A stretch of DNA of 62,634 bases from Streptomyces diacarni (GTDB lineage Bacteria > Actinomycetota > Actinomycetes > Streptomycetales > Streptomycetaceae): positions 1 through 62,634 of the forward strand of contig NZ_QOIN01000058.1 in assembly GCF_003323715.1 (NCBI RefSeq), given 5' to 3'. Positions 54,098 through 62,473 of the stretch are shown here, piece after piece (positions within the stretch are counted from its first letter, which is position 1; the number at the start of each line of letters is the position of its first letter). A program made the position numbers and the translations under genes. The notes below the pieces were generated by a model. It saw only the letters and a program-made list of their open reading frames with translations. It was not told where the DNA came from and did no database searches.

Positions 54098-54140
54098 ACA
54101 CCGTACTGTTGCGCTGCATCGCCCCGTGAAAATACGGTGT
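54098..54140. promoter_or_regulatory. TetR operator candidate, ACACCGTA...TACGGTGT
   Basis: Perfect 8-bp arms at 54098-54105 and 54133-54140 are separated by 27 bases in the 54-base divergent gap. Each arm may be half of a tetracycline-type site, or the arms may be two binding sites bending the DNA. Confidence 0.55.
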
Positions 54141-54146
54141 ATCGGC

Positions 54147-55268
54147 ATGAGACGCCGTATCGCTGTGGTCGGAAGCGGCCCTGCCGGCCTGAGCCTCGCC
54201 CGCGTCCTGCACCGTCACGACCACCCCGTCGCGGTCCTCGAACGCGATCCCGCCCCGGACGCGCGTCCTCCGGGCGGCACACTGGACCTGCAGGAAGAGC
54301 TGGGCCAACTCGCGCTGGACAAGGCCGGACTGCTGGCGGAGTTTTGGGCGCTGGCTCGTCCCGAGGGGCAGGCCATGCGCATCCTGGACACGGACGGGAC
54401 CGTACTGCGCGACTGGCAGCCCCATCCGGATGACACGGCCAATCCGGAGATCGACCGCGGGCAACTCCGCGATCTGCTGCTCGGCCCTCTCGACGTCCGG
54501 TGGGGACAGGGCGTCACGCAGGTGGTGCCGGGGGCCCGGGACGGCGTACTGGTTCATTTCGCGGACGGGCGGCAGGAGACGTTCGATCTCGTGGTCGGCG
54601 CGGACGGCGCCTGGTCCCGGGTCCGCCGGGCGGTCTCCTCGGTGACACCGCACTACACGGGCGTCACCCTGGTCGAGACGTCCCTGGACGACGTCGACAC
54701 CCGCCATCCCGACCTCGCCCGATTGGTCGGCCACGGTTCCCTGGCGGTGTACGGCGTGAACCGCGCGCTCGTCGCCCAGCGCAACAGCGGCGGCCACGTC
54801 AAGGTCTACGCCCAGTTCCGCGCGCCACTGGACTGGCACAGGAACCTGGACCTGGCCGACGCCGAGGCCGTGCGCTCACGCCTGCTGGCTCTGTTCGAGG
54901 GCTGGACCGCTCCCGCCCTCGCTCTCCTCCGCCACGGCACCGCCTTCGTCCACCGTCCCCTCCACGTCCTGCCCGTGGCCCACACCTGGACGCATGTCCC
55001 CGGAGTGACGCTGCTGGGCGACGCCGCCCATCTGATGCCTCCGCTGGGAGCGGGCGCGAACTTGGCGATGCTGGAAGGCGCCGAACTCGCCGAGTCCCTC
55101 GCCACCGCAGGGCCGGCGGATATGGACGAGGTCGTCCGTGTCTTCGAGGACAAGATGTGGGCGCGCGCCGGCAGGTGGGCGCAGTTCACCACGGCCGGTC
55201 TGGAGCGCCTGGTGGGTCCGGACCCCGCCGAAGCCCTCGCCCTCTTCGACCAGGTCCAGCCGTCCTGA
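54147..55268 (+). CDS. FAD-dependent monooxygenase, TetX/PHBH-like
   Basis: The 373-residue flavoprotein has the Rossmann GSGPAGLSLARVL, ERDPAPDARPPGGTLDLQ (TetX-like), PEIDRGQLRDLLL, VVGADGAWSRVR and LLGDAAHLMPPLGAGANLAM. It hydroxylates an aromatic or drug with NADPH. Paired TetR regulation suggests detoxification or resistance. Close similarity to TetX would suggest tetracycline modification, but that cannot be judged here. Confidence 0.9.
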   Translation: MRRRIAVVGSGPAGLSLARVLHRHDHPVAVLERDPAPDARPPGGTLDLQEELGQLALDKAGLLAEFWALARPEGQAMRILDTDGTVLRDWQPHPDDTANPEIDRGQLRDLLLGPLDVRWGQGVTQVVPGARDGVLVHFADGRQETFDLVVGADGAWSRVRRAVSSVTPHYTGVTLVETSLDDVDTRHPDLARLVGHGSLAVYGVNRALVAQRNSGGHVKVYAQFRAPLDWHRNLDLADAEAVRSRLLALFEGWTAPALALLRHGTAFVHRPLHVLPVAHTWTHVPGVTLLGDAAHLMPPLGAGANLAMLEGAELAESLATAGPADMDEVVRVFEDKMWARAGRWAQFTTAGLERLVGPDPAEALALFDQVQPS

Positions 55269-55679
55269 CCGTCGCCCGTAGGCGCACGGCTGTCACCGCG
55301 ACGGCGTCACGTGCAGGCCGTTCGGCGGGGCGAGGGGCCGGGCGGGTGACGACACGAACGGATGCGCTGGGGATCTACGCCGTGGACACGTAGACAAGAG
55401 GGGGCGCTCGACCCACGCCCGCCTGTGGGGCGTCGTGATGCGGGAGCGAACCGGCTCCGCGTGGTGCCTGCCGCCACGCGCCGGCCACCGAGCGCGTGGC
55501 AACGCTCCGACCAGCTCCGACCAGCAGGGAGACCGACCATTGACTGTGGGGGTATGCAGGACGCAGGCCGTCGCGGAGGTCCGGAGGATCCGCGTCGTCG
55601 GCACCTGCACAGTGCGTCGGCCGCCGCGTGGTGAGACCACACCCGGGGTGAGAGCGCCGGAGTCGGTGGCGGCCGCCCT
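55269..55679. other. 411-base region upstream of the TDT transporter
   Basis: No recognised gene. A short ORF at 55540-55683 overlaps the transporter start and may be a leader or small coupled gene. Otherwise GC-rich sequence with no clear hairpin found. Confidence 0.5.
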
Positions 55680-55683
55680 ATGA
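55540..55683 (+). CDS. Possible 47-residue ORF coupled to the TDT transporter
   Basis: A TTG at 55540 with AGGGAG upstream opens a 47-codon ORF (TVGVCRTQAVAEVRRIRVVG...) ending at TGA 55681-55683, overlapping the ATG of the transporter by 2 bases. It has no recognised family. It may be a leader peptide or a chance ORF in GC-rich DNA. Confidence 0.25.
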   Translation: MTVGVCRTQAVAEVRRIRVVGTCTVRRPPRGETTPGVRAPESVAAAL

Positions 55684-56747
55684 CGGCCCGCCTCCGCCAG
55701 GGAGTCGCTGACCTGCACCCGGCCTACGCCGCCTTGGTGATGGCGACCGGCATCGTCTCCACCGGGCTTGCCTCCTTCGACTGGCAGGTGCTCTCCGACA
55801 TCCTCCTGGCGGTGGCCGCCCTCGCCTTCGTTCTGCTCATGGCGGCTTATGTCTGGCGTGCGGTCGCCTTTCCCGGGCGGGTGCGGGCGGATTCCCGCGA
55901 TCCCGGGCGGGCGTTCGGCTATTTCTCTCTCGTGGCGGCTCCCAATGTGCTGGCCAGTCGGCTGGCTCTCGACGGTCACCTGCCGGCCACCGCAGCTCTC
56001 GCCGCGGCGAGTATTCCGGTCTGGCTGGTGCTCACCTACGCGATCCCGGGCGCCATGGTGGTCGGACGCCGCCGGGGACCGGTGCTGCCGAGAACGAACG
56101 GCAGCTGGTTCATGTGGGTGGTCGGCACGCAGTCGCTGGCCGGCGTGACAGCCGCCATCGCCGCGGCAGAGCCCGACCTGACGGCGGCCTTCGCCCCGCT
56201 GGCCGTTGCGTTCTGGGGGATCGGGGTGGTGCTGTACCTGATGTTGGTCGGCCTCGTCACCGTCCGCCTCCTCGACGACCAGGTCACCCCGCACGCGCTG
56301 AGCCCGACCTACTGGGTCTACATGGGCGCCACGGCCATCAGCGTGCTCGCCGCGGCCGGCCTCCTCGCCTTGCCCGCCTCCCTCCCGGTCATGGCACAGA
56401 CCCGGCAGGTGATCTCCGGGCTGGCGTTCCTGCTGCGGGCCTTCGGCACGTGGTGGATTCCGTTCCTGCTGTCGTTCGGCGTGCGGCGCCACCTGGTCGA
56501 GCGGGAGCGGGTGGGGTACGAGCCCACGCTGTGGAGCATGGTCTTCCCCCTCGGCATGTACGGCGCGGCGAGTGCGAGTTACGGCCGTGTGACGGGCATG
56601 GACTTCATGGTCGACATCGCCCGCGTGGAGGTGTGGATCGGCTTCGCCGCATGGGCTGCCGTGGCCATCGCCATGGGCAGGGCACTCCTGTTCCCCGGGG
56701 AGGGAGGCGCTGCCCCCGCACAGCACGAGGCACACGAGGTCCGGTGA
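55680..56747 (+). CDS. TDT/SLAC1-type anion transporter
   Basis: The 355-residue, ten-segment protein resembles the tellurite-resistance/dicarboxylate transporter (TDT) family. It has HPAYAALVMATGIVSTGLAS at the start, PRTNGSWFMWVVGTQSLAGV and FWGIGVVLYLMLVGLV in the middle. The family includes SSU1 sulfite efflux and SLAC1 anion channels. It lies upstream of a molybdenum oxidoreductase and may move its substrate or product anion. Confidence 0.88.
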   Translation: MTARLRQGVADLHPAYAALVMATGIVSTGLASFDWQVLSDILLAVAALAFVLLMAAYVWRAVAFPGRVRADSRDPGRAFGYFSLVAAPNVLASRLALDGHLPATAALAAASIPVWLVLTYAIPGAMVVGRRRGPVLPRTNGSWFMWVVGTQSLAGVTAAIAAAEPDLTAAFAPLAVAFWGIGVVLYLMLVGLVTVRLLDDQVTPHALSPTYWVYMGATAISVLAAAGLLALPASLPVMAQTRQVISGLAFLLRAFGTWWIPFLLSFGVRRHLVERERVGYEPTLWSMVFPLGMYGAASASYGRVTGMDFMVDIARVEVWIGFAAWAAVAIAMGRALLFPGEGGAAPAQHEAHEVR

Positions 56748-56882
56748 GGTGCGGGCAGAGCCGTCGAAAGGCGCTGCGAAGGGGCGCTGCGCGGTAGGCG
56801 GGCAGTCGTCGCTGGCCCTCCGCAGCAGCGATACGAACGTTGATGGCCTTCTGCAGCGGCGAGATGAAAGGGACGGTGGAAC

Positions 56883-59252
56883 ATGAGCGGCGAGCGTGTC
56901 GCGGACATCTGGGGGCCGCGTGCCCCCTTCCCCTCAGGGGCCTCGTGGCCCCGGCGAGTGGACCAGTACCTCGTCGACGGAGTCGCCGAGGCCGACGTAC
57001 AGGAGTGGGTGCGGGGCGCCTGCCTGCTGTGCTCCAACGGATGCGGGCTCGAAGTGGCCGTCAGAGACGGGCGGATGGTCGGTGTGCGGGGACGGGCCGA
57101 GGACCGCGTCAACCACGGACGGCTCGGCCCGAAGGGACTGTACGGGTGGCAGGGCCAGCAGTACGACCGGCTGACCACCCCGCTGATCCGCGAGGGCGGC
57201 CGGCTGGTGGAGACCGACTGGGAAACGGCCATGGCGGCGGTGGTGGGGCGCTCCCGGTCCCTGCTGGAGACCAAGGGCCCGCTCAGCCACGCGTTCTACA
57301 CCTCAGGGCAGTTGATGCTCGAGGAGTACTACACGCTCTGCGTCATCGGGAAGGCCGGGATCGGCACGCCGCACATGGACGGCAACACCCGCCTGTGCAC
57401 CGCCACCGCTGCCTCCGCTTTCCAGGAGTCCTTCGGCTCCGACGGCCAGCCCGGTTCCTACACCGACGTCGACAGCTGCGACGCCCTGTTCCTGTTCGGG
57501 CACAACGTCGCCGAGACGCAGACCGTGCTGTGGACCCGCATGCTCGACCGCCTCGACGCGGGTGACCCACCGCGGCTGGTGTGTGTGGACCCGCGGCGCA
57601 CCAAGGTGGCCGAACGTGCCACGGTGCACCTGCCTGTCCGCAACGGCACCAACCTCGCGGTGATGAACGCTCTGGTGCACGAGCTGATCGCCCGCGGCTG
57701 GGTGAACGAGGGCTACGTGCGGACGCACACCGTGGGCTTCGACGAACTCGACCGTCTCACCCGTGACGCGACCCCTGAATGGGCGGCGGAGATCTGCGGG
57801 GTGCCCGCGCGCGACATCCGGGCGGCAGCGGAGATCTTCGGCACCGGTGAGCGGGTGGTCTCCACCTGCTCGATGGGCTTCTACCAGTCCCATCAGGCGA
57901 CCGCGGCCTCTTGCCAAGTCAACAACCTCCACCTGCTGCGGGGCATGCTCGGCCGCCCCGGTGCCGGGATCCTGCAGATGAACGGCCAGCCCTCGGCGGA
58001 GAACAACCGGGAGGCCGGTTGCGGGCCCGCCCTGCCGGGCTTCCGCAACTGGGACAACCCCGACCACGTGCGTGAGCTGGCCGAGCTGTGGAACGTGGAC
58101 CCGCTGGTGATCCCGCACTGGTCGGCACCCACCGATGCCAACGCCATCCTCCGCTTCGCCGAGCAGGGCTCGATCGGGTTCTTGTGGATCGCCGGCACGA
58201 ACCCGGCCGTGTCCCAGACCGACCTCGCCCGCATCCGCCGCGTCCTCTCCGGCGACCAGTGCTTCGTCGTGGTCTCCGACGGCTACCGGACGGAGACCAC
58301 CGAGCTGGCGGACGTGGTGCTGCCGGCGGCGCTGTGGGCGGAAAAGACGGGTACGTTCACCAACGTCGACCGCACGGTGCACCTCCAGGAGAAGGCCGTC
58401 GAGCCGCCCGGACAGGCCCGCGGCGACCAGGCCATCTGGACCGACTACGCCCGCCGTATGGGGTTCGCCGACAAGGACGGGCACCCGCTTCCCGCCTGGG
58501 ACACCTCCGAGCAGGCCTTCGAGGCGTGGAAGGCGGCAAGCGCAGGGCGGCCCTGCGACTACTCGGGCCTCACCTACCAGAAGCTCCACGACGTCGGCGG
58601 CGTGCAGTGGCCGTGCACGAGCGAGGCGCCCAACGGCACCGAACGCCTCTTCACCGACGGCGTCTTCAACACCGCCGTGGAGAAGTGTGAGACCTACGGA
58701 CACCACCTGGCGACCGGCGCCCCGGTCGGCGAGACGGCCTACCGGGCGCGCGGGGTCGACGGCCGGGCCATCCTCAAGACCACCGCCTACGACCACCCCT
58801 ACGAGGAGCCCGACGCGACCTACCCGATGCGGCTGACCACCGGCCGCACCGTCTACCACTGGCACACCCGCACCAAGACGAAGCGGAGCCGCCAGCTGAA
58901 CGAGGCAGCCCCCGCCATGTGGGTCGAGATCTCCGCCCCCGACGCGCAGCGGCTCGGCATCGCCGAGGGCGACATCGTGCGGGTCGCCTCTCGCCGCGGC
59001 AGCATCGAGGCACCCGCCCGGATCTCAGACGTGCGCGAGGGCGTGATCTTCGCTCCCTGGCACTACGGGGACCCCGAGTCCGCCGCCAACGAACTCACGC
59101 TCAACGGCTGGGACCCGGTCTCCAAACAGCCCGAACTCAAAGTCGCCGCGGTATCCGTCACTCTGATCCGCCCCGGGGACGGCCCCGCCCCGGCCCCCAC
59201 CACCACGGCCTCCGCACCCGTGCGTCCTTTCGCCGACACCGGCAGGGAGTGA
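56883..59252 (+). CDS. Molybdopterin oxidoreductase, FdhF/NarB-like, with altered Fe-S motif
   Basis: The 789-residue protein has a CLLCSNGC cluster motif (Cys47, Cys50, Cys54). The usual fourth ligand in LCxKG is Gly82 (GRLGPKG). The molybdenum-ligand region NTRLCTATAASAFQESFGSD keeps its Cys. IAGTNPAVSQTDLARI and a C-terminal molybdopterin dinucleotide-binding domain (PMRLTTGRTVYHWHT) follow. Assimilatory nitrate reductases and formate dehydrogenases are the nearest groups; function is unproven. It is followed 10 bases later by a 152-residue protein. Confidence 0.88.
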   Translation: MSGERVADIWGPRAPFPSGASWPRRVDQYLVDGVAEADVQEWVRGACLLCSNGCGLEVAVRDGRMVGVRGRAEDRVNHGRLGPKGLYGWQGQQYDRLTTPLIREGGRLVETDWETAMAAVVGRSRSLLETKGPLSHAFYTSGQLMLEEYYTLCVIGKAGIGTPHMDGNTRLCTATAASAFQESFGSDGQPGSYTDVDSCDALFLFGHNVAETQTVLWTRMLDRLDAGDPPRLVCVDPRRTKVAERATVHLPVRNGTNLAVMNALVHELIARGWVNEGYVRTHTVGFDELDRLTRDATPEWAAEICGVPARDIRAAAEIFGTGERVVSTCSMGFYQSHQATAASCQVNNLHLLRGMLGRPGAGILQMNGQPSAENNREAGCGPALPGFRNWDNPDHVRELAELWNVDPLVIPHWSAPTDANAILRFAEQGSIGFLWIAGTNPAVSQTDLARIRRVLSGDQCFVVVSDGYRTETTELADVVLPAALWAEKTGTFTNVDRTVHLQEKAVEPPGQARGDQAIWTDYARRMGFADKDGHPLPAWDTSEQAFEAWKAASAGRPCDYSGLTYQKLHDVGGVQWPCTSEAPNGTERLFTDGVFNTAVEKCETYGHHLATGAPVGETAYRARGVDGRAILKTTAYDHPYEEPDATYPMRLTTGRTVYHWHTRTKTKRSRQLNEAAPAMWVEISAPDAQRLGIAEGDIVRVASRRGSIEAPARISDVREGVIFAPWHYGDPESAANELTLNGWDPVSKQPELKVAAVSVTLIRPGDGPAPAPTTTASAPVRPFADTGRE

Positions 59253-59262
59253 GAACAACCCC

Positions 59263-59721
59263 ATGCACCTGGTCACCTACCTGCACTTCCTCCACGCGAC
59301 GGAAGAAACGCTGAGCACCAGCTACCGGACGGTCTCCGACGGACACGTCGCAGACGGGGACGTGCACTGGACCACCGCACGCTTCGCCCGTCAGTGCACG
59401 GCACACGCTCAAGCGCTGGCACCCGTCCTGGAGCGCTGCGGACCAGCGGACGAACCCGCCCCGGACCGACTGCACGCCCAGGGAATGACCTCGACCCGCG
59501 ACGGTCCGGCCGGCCTGCTGCGTGACCTGCTGGACCTCTACCAGCTCACCAACCTGGTCGACATCACCTGGACACTCGTCCGGCAAGCGGCCAGTGCCAT
59601 CCGCGACCGCGACCTGATCCACCTCACCCAGCAGTACGGCGAGGAGACGAAGGACCAGCTCGACTGGCTCCGCATGCGGATGAAGGCCGCGGCGCCGCAG
59701 ACCCTGATCGTCGCCACCTGA
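59263..59721 (+). CDS. Conserved helical protein, ferritin-like guess
   Basis: The 152-residue protein starts MHLVTYLHFLHATEETLSTS. Four amphipathic helices can be drawn, with Glu14/Glu15 in helix 1, CTAHAQAL in helix 2 and YGEETKDQLDWL near the end. The pattern hints at a metal-binding four-helix fold, but the ExxH motif is not intact. It is encoded 10 bases after the molybdoenzyme, so an accessory role is plausible. Confidence 0.6.
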   Translation: MHLVTYLHFLHATEETLSTSYRTVSDGHVADGDVHWTTARFARQCTAHAQALAPVLERCGPADEPAPDRLHAQGMTSTRDGPAGLLRDLLDLYQLTNLVDITWTLVRQAASAIRDRDLIHLTQQYGEETKDQLDWLRMRMKAAAPQTLIVAT

Positions 59722-59812
59722 GCCGTCGTCGGCACGAAGCGACGGGAGGACGCGGAGGCTGCCTGTCGGCCTGCTCTCGGCGGTTCCCGCAACCGAGGCT
59801 GGAGGGTGCCCC

Positions 59813-60205
59813 ATGGTTCACCGAGTTCTCAGATCCTTGGCTGAGGACGTGTGGGACGTCGTCCGTGCGGCGAGCCCGACACACCTGAGCCTGCGCACCA
59901 GGCTCGTGAAGGCCTTCGTACTCACCGTGATCGTCGACGTCATCGCCGGTGTCTGCATCTACTTCGCGGAGCGGCACGCCCCCACAACCGGGGTGCACAA
60001 CTTCGGTGACGCCCTGTTCTGGACGACGGCACAGATGACGACGCTCTCGTCGTCGCTGACGAACCCACTCACCGGCGTCGGCAAAGCGATCTCCGTCCTC
60101 ATCGACATCTACGCCATCACGGTGGTCAGCACTCTGGCGGGCATCTTCAGCGCCTTCTTCTACCGCCGTGGGGAGGAAGGCGAACAGCGCGGTGACCGGG
60201 ACTGA
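59813..60205 (+). CDS. Two-TM channel-like protein with degenerate filter
   Basis: The 130-residue protein has TM1 (VLTVIVDVIAGVCIYFA), a re-entrant-like region FWTTAQMTTLSSSLTNP and TM2 (AISVLIDIYAITVVSTLAG). This matches the two-TM potassium-channel layout, but the TVGYG-type filter is replaced by MTTLSSS. It may be a non-selective or non-conducting homologue. It follows the molybdoenzyme and helical-protein genes. Confidence 0.75.
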   Translation: MVHRVLRSLAEDVWDVVRAASPTHLSLRTRLVKAFVLTVIVDVIAGVCIYFAERHAPTTGVHNFGDALFWTTAQMTTLSSSLTNPLTGVGKAISVLIDIYAITVVSTLAGIFSAFFYRRGEEGEQRGDRD

Positions 60206-60309
60206 CCATCCGGCCCGAGCGATACGCGGTGTGCTTCAGCCGGGCTCGGCGACGGGGCCCGCGGAGGCGCGCGGCGCACCGTGGAGAGGGGAGGGTGTGG
60301 GCCGGGAGG

Positions 60310-60669
60310 TCACTTCTCCGCACGCCGCTCGTCGTAGTGACGGCGGGCGGCTTCGACCGCGTCGAGGTGCTCGGCGGCCCATTCCAGTACGGCGTGCACC
60401 GGGGGCCGAAGGGTCCGGCCCAGAGAGGTGATGCGGTACTCGATCGCCACCGGTTCCGTGGACACGACCGCTCGCTCGACCATGCCGTTGCGCTCCAGTC
60501 GGCGCAGGCACGCGGTCAGTGACTTGGGTGTGATGGCGGGCATGTGCTGTCGGAGTTCGTTGAAGCGTCGGGAGCGGTCGCACAACGCGGCCAATACCAG
60601 CAAGGACCACTTGTCGAAGAGCTGGTCGAGCAACTGTCGGCCGTCGCCGTCGAGCGCGACTTCGGACAC
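60310..60669 (-). CDS. HxlR-family transcriptional regulator
   Basis: The 119-residue protein has the HxlR winged helix: LFDKWSLLVLAALCDRSRRF, LRQHMPAITPKSLTACLRRL and ERNGMVERAV. It is divergent from an enoyl-CoA hydratase-like gene, with a TATCTA-N6-TAGATA repeat 38 bases upstream of its start. HxlR proteins often sense reactive aldehydes or thiols. Confidence 0.92.
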   Translation of the reverse strand: MSEVALDGDGRQLLDQLFDKWSLLVLAALCDRSRRFNELRQHMPAITPKSLTACLRRLERNGMVERAVVSTEPVAIEYRITSLGRTLRPPVHAVLEWAAEHLDAVEAARRHYDERRAEK

Positions 60670-60706
60670 GTCGGTCTCCTTCGCGATACCTGATTTCGTT
60701 GAAGTG

Positions 60707-60724
60707 TATCTACGCCACTAGATA
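60707..60724. promoter_or_regulatory. HxlR operator TATCTA-N6-TAGATA
   Basis: Perfect 6-bp arms in AT-rich sequence lie between the divergent HxlR and enoyl-CoA hydratase-like genes. The site and spacing resemble known HxlR-family operators. Confidence 0.65.
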
Positions 60725-60764
60725 TACATCGGATACTTACCAGTCCGACGGCGAAGCGGGAACC

Positions 60765-61604
60765 ATGACCGACGCGTACTCGACTCTCCAGATCTCTCTC
60801 TCCAACGGCGTGGCGTACGTCGTGATCGACAACCCTCCGCTCAATCTGCTCGACGCCACGCTGATGGAGGACCTGGACCGGTTCGCGGACGCCATGTCCG
60901 GCGACCGCGACATCCGGGTGATCGTGTTCGACAGTGCGGACCCGGACTTCTTCGTCGCGCACGGGGACATGACGACCGCCGACGACCCGGCGGCGTTCGC
61001 TGCCCTCACCGTCGCACCCGGCCAAGACCAGTCCCTCAACCCGATGATGAGACTCCACGAGCGCATCCGGTCACTGCCTCAGCTCACCATCGCCAAGCTG
61101 CGGGGGCTGGCACGCGGCGGCGGTGCGGAACTGCTGTCCGCGATGGACATGCGGTTCGCCTCGCTCGAGCGCGCCGGAATGGCCCAGATGGAATGCCGGC
61201 TCGGCATCATCCCGGGTGCAGGAGGCACCGCGTATCTGCCCGGCCTCGTGGGCCGCGCACGCGCCCTGGAGATCATCCTCGGCGGGCAGCTGGTCGATGC
61301 CGCGACCGCGGAACGGATCGGATGGGTGAACCGGGCCCTGCCGGACACCGAGCTCGATCACGTCGTCGACACCCTCGCCGCCCGCATCGCCGCTCTGCCG
61401 CCCGGTGTCGTCCGCGCTGCGACCGAAGCGGTCGACACCGCGGCCGCGTCGACCACTCACGGCCTGCGGAAGGCCGACGAACTGCTCAGCGGGCTCTTCG
61501 GTGAGCCCGCCGCGACCCGCCTCGCCAAGGCCGCATTGGCCGCCGGCGCGCACACCCGCGCGGGAGAGCGCCGCCTTGAGGCTCTTGTCGACGACATCAC
61601 CTGA
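60765..61604 (+). CDS. Enoyl-CoA hydratase/isomerase family protein
   Basis: The 279-residue crotonase-fold protein has an oxyanion hole region (LRGLARGGGAELLSAMD), the second Glu in MECRLGIIPGAGGTAYL, and the usual C-terminal helical bundle. It hydrates or isomerises an acyl-CoA in the cytoplasm. ATG at 60765 follows GAAGCGGGA and was preferred over a start at 60699 upstream of the operator. HxlR control suggests a specific degradation role. Confidence 0.9.
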   Translation: MTDAYSTLQISLSNGVAYVVIDNPPLNLLDATLMEDLDRFADAMSGDRDIRVIVFDSADPDFFVAHGDMTTADDPAAFAALTVAPGQDQSLNPMMRLHERIRSLPQLTIAKLRGLARGGGAELLSAMDMRFASLERAGMAQMECRLGIIPGAGGTAYLPGLVGRARALEIILGGQLVDAATAERIGWVNRALPDTELDHVVDTLAARIAALPPGVVRAATEAVDTAAASTTHGLRKADELLSGLFGEPAATRLAKAALAAGAHTRAGERRLEALVDDIT

Positions 61605-61632
61605 GTGCGAGGTCACTTGAGAGCTCGGCGGG

Positions 61633-61749
61633 CTACCCCATGACCGCCCGGGCCGCGTCGAGGAACACCGGCCGGTTCTCCTCCCGGCAGTCCCGTACAC
61701 TCTCGCCGTCGAGCAGACCTTCCCCTGCTGCTCGCTTCTGAGCTGACAT
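61633..61749 (-). pseudogene. 38-residue fragment of a former gene
   Basis: An ATG at 61747-61749 leads to a stop at 61633 with 38 residues, the last part SVRDCREENRPVFLDAARAV having strong GC3. The first 15 codons look non-coding. It resembles a gene C-terminus that lost its 5' part. Confidence 0.3.
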
Positions 61750-61820
61750 GCCGGCTGTCGTTCCATGCGCTCACCCCCGACGGAGCGTTCGCCGGCAGAC
61801 CCCGTGAAGATGAACCGCGC

Positions 61821-62309
61821 CTACGCGAGGTCCTTCCGCATCAACGTGCAGATGGTCTCGTAGTGGCGCAGCGATCCGTCAGCGGCCTGCTCGTCCCACG
61901 CGTCCGGCTGACGGCCGTAGGCGGCATACCCCAGCCGTTCGTACAGGGCCCGTGCCCGGGAATTGTGTTCCTCCACCGCCAGCTCGGCGTGCCGCAGACC
62001 GCGGCTCCTGATGCGCAGTTCCGCCGCTTCGACGAGGAACGTGCCGATCCCGCACGACTGCAACGCGGGGTGGACTGCCAGTTGCCACAGAGTGCCGACA
62101 CCGTCCTTGACCTGGTAGTCGACGCCACCCTTCGCCACAGGGATATCGGTCGCGGGACAGACCGCAAGGTAGTCGACCTCACCGGCCCGCGCACGTTCCA
62201 ACTGCCGCGCGACAACGGACAGGTGGTGGTCAGACCCTGCCCACCCGCACGATGCCAGGTCCGCGCGCACCAAGTCACGGGCTGACAGCTTCAACACGAT
62301 GTTGGTCAT
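61821..62309 (-). CDS. GNAT acetyltransferase
   Basis: The 162-residue protein has WQLAVHPALQSCGIGTFLVE as the acetyl-CoA motif, then HAELAVEEHNSRARALYERLGYAAYGR. It transfers acetyl groups to an amine. ATG at 62309 follows GGAGGT; the longer ORF start is not supported. It lies beside the right-hand IS5-like end. Confidence 0.88.
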   Translation of the reverse strand: MTNIVLKLSARDLVRADLASCGWAGSDHHLSVVARQLERARAGEVDYLAVCPATDIPVAKGGVDYQVKDGVGTLWQLAVHPALQSCGIGTFLVEAAELRIRSRGLRHAELAVEEHNSRARALYERLGYAAYGRQPDAWDEQAADGSLRHYETICTLMRKDLA

Positions 62310-62473
62310 CTTCCGTACCTCCGGCCGCCCACCTGTTGACGAGCCCAGCCCGACAACGTCACCCCCAGACGGTATTCCACGGGTTCCTCGCGTAGCCGTT
62401 CGCGGCAGAGGGGAGTCGCATGTGACGAGGACGGGATCAGACGGTGGTGCGGGAGGGGCCACCGCTCCAGGGG

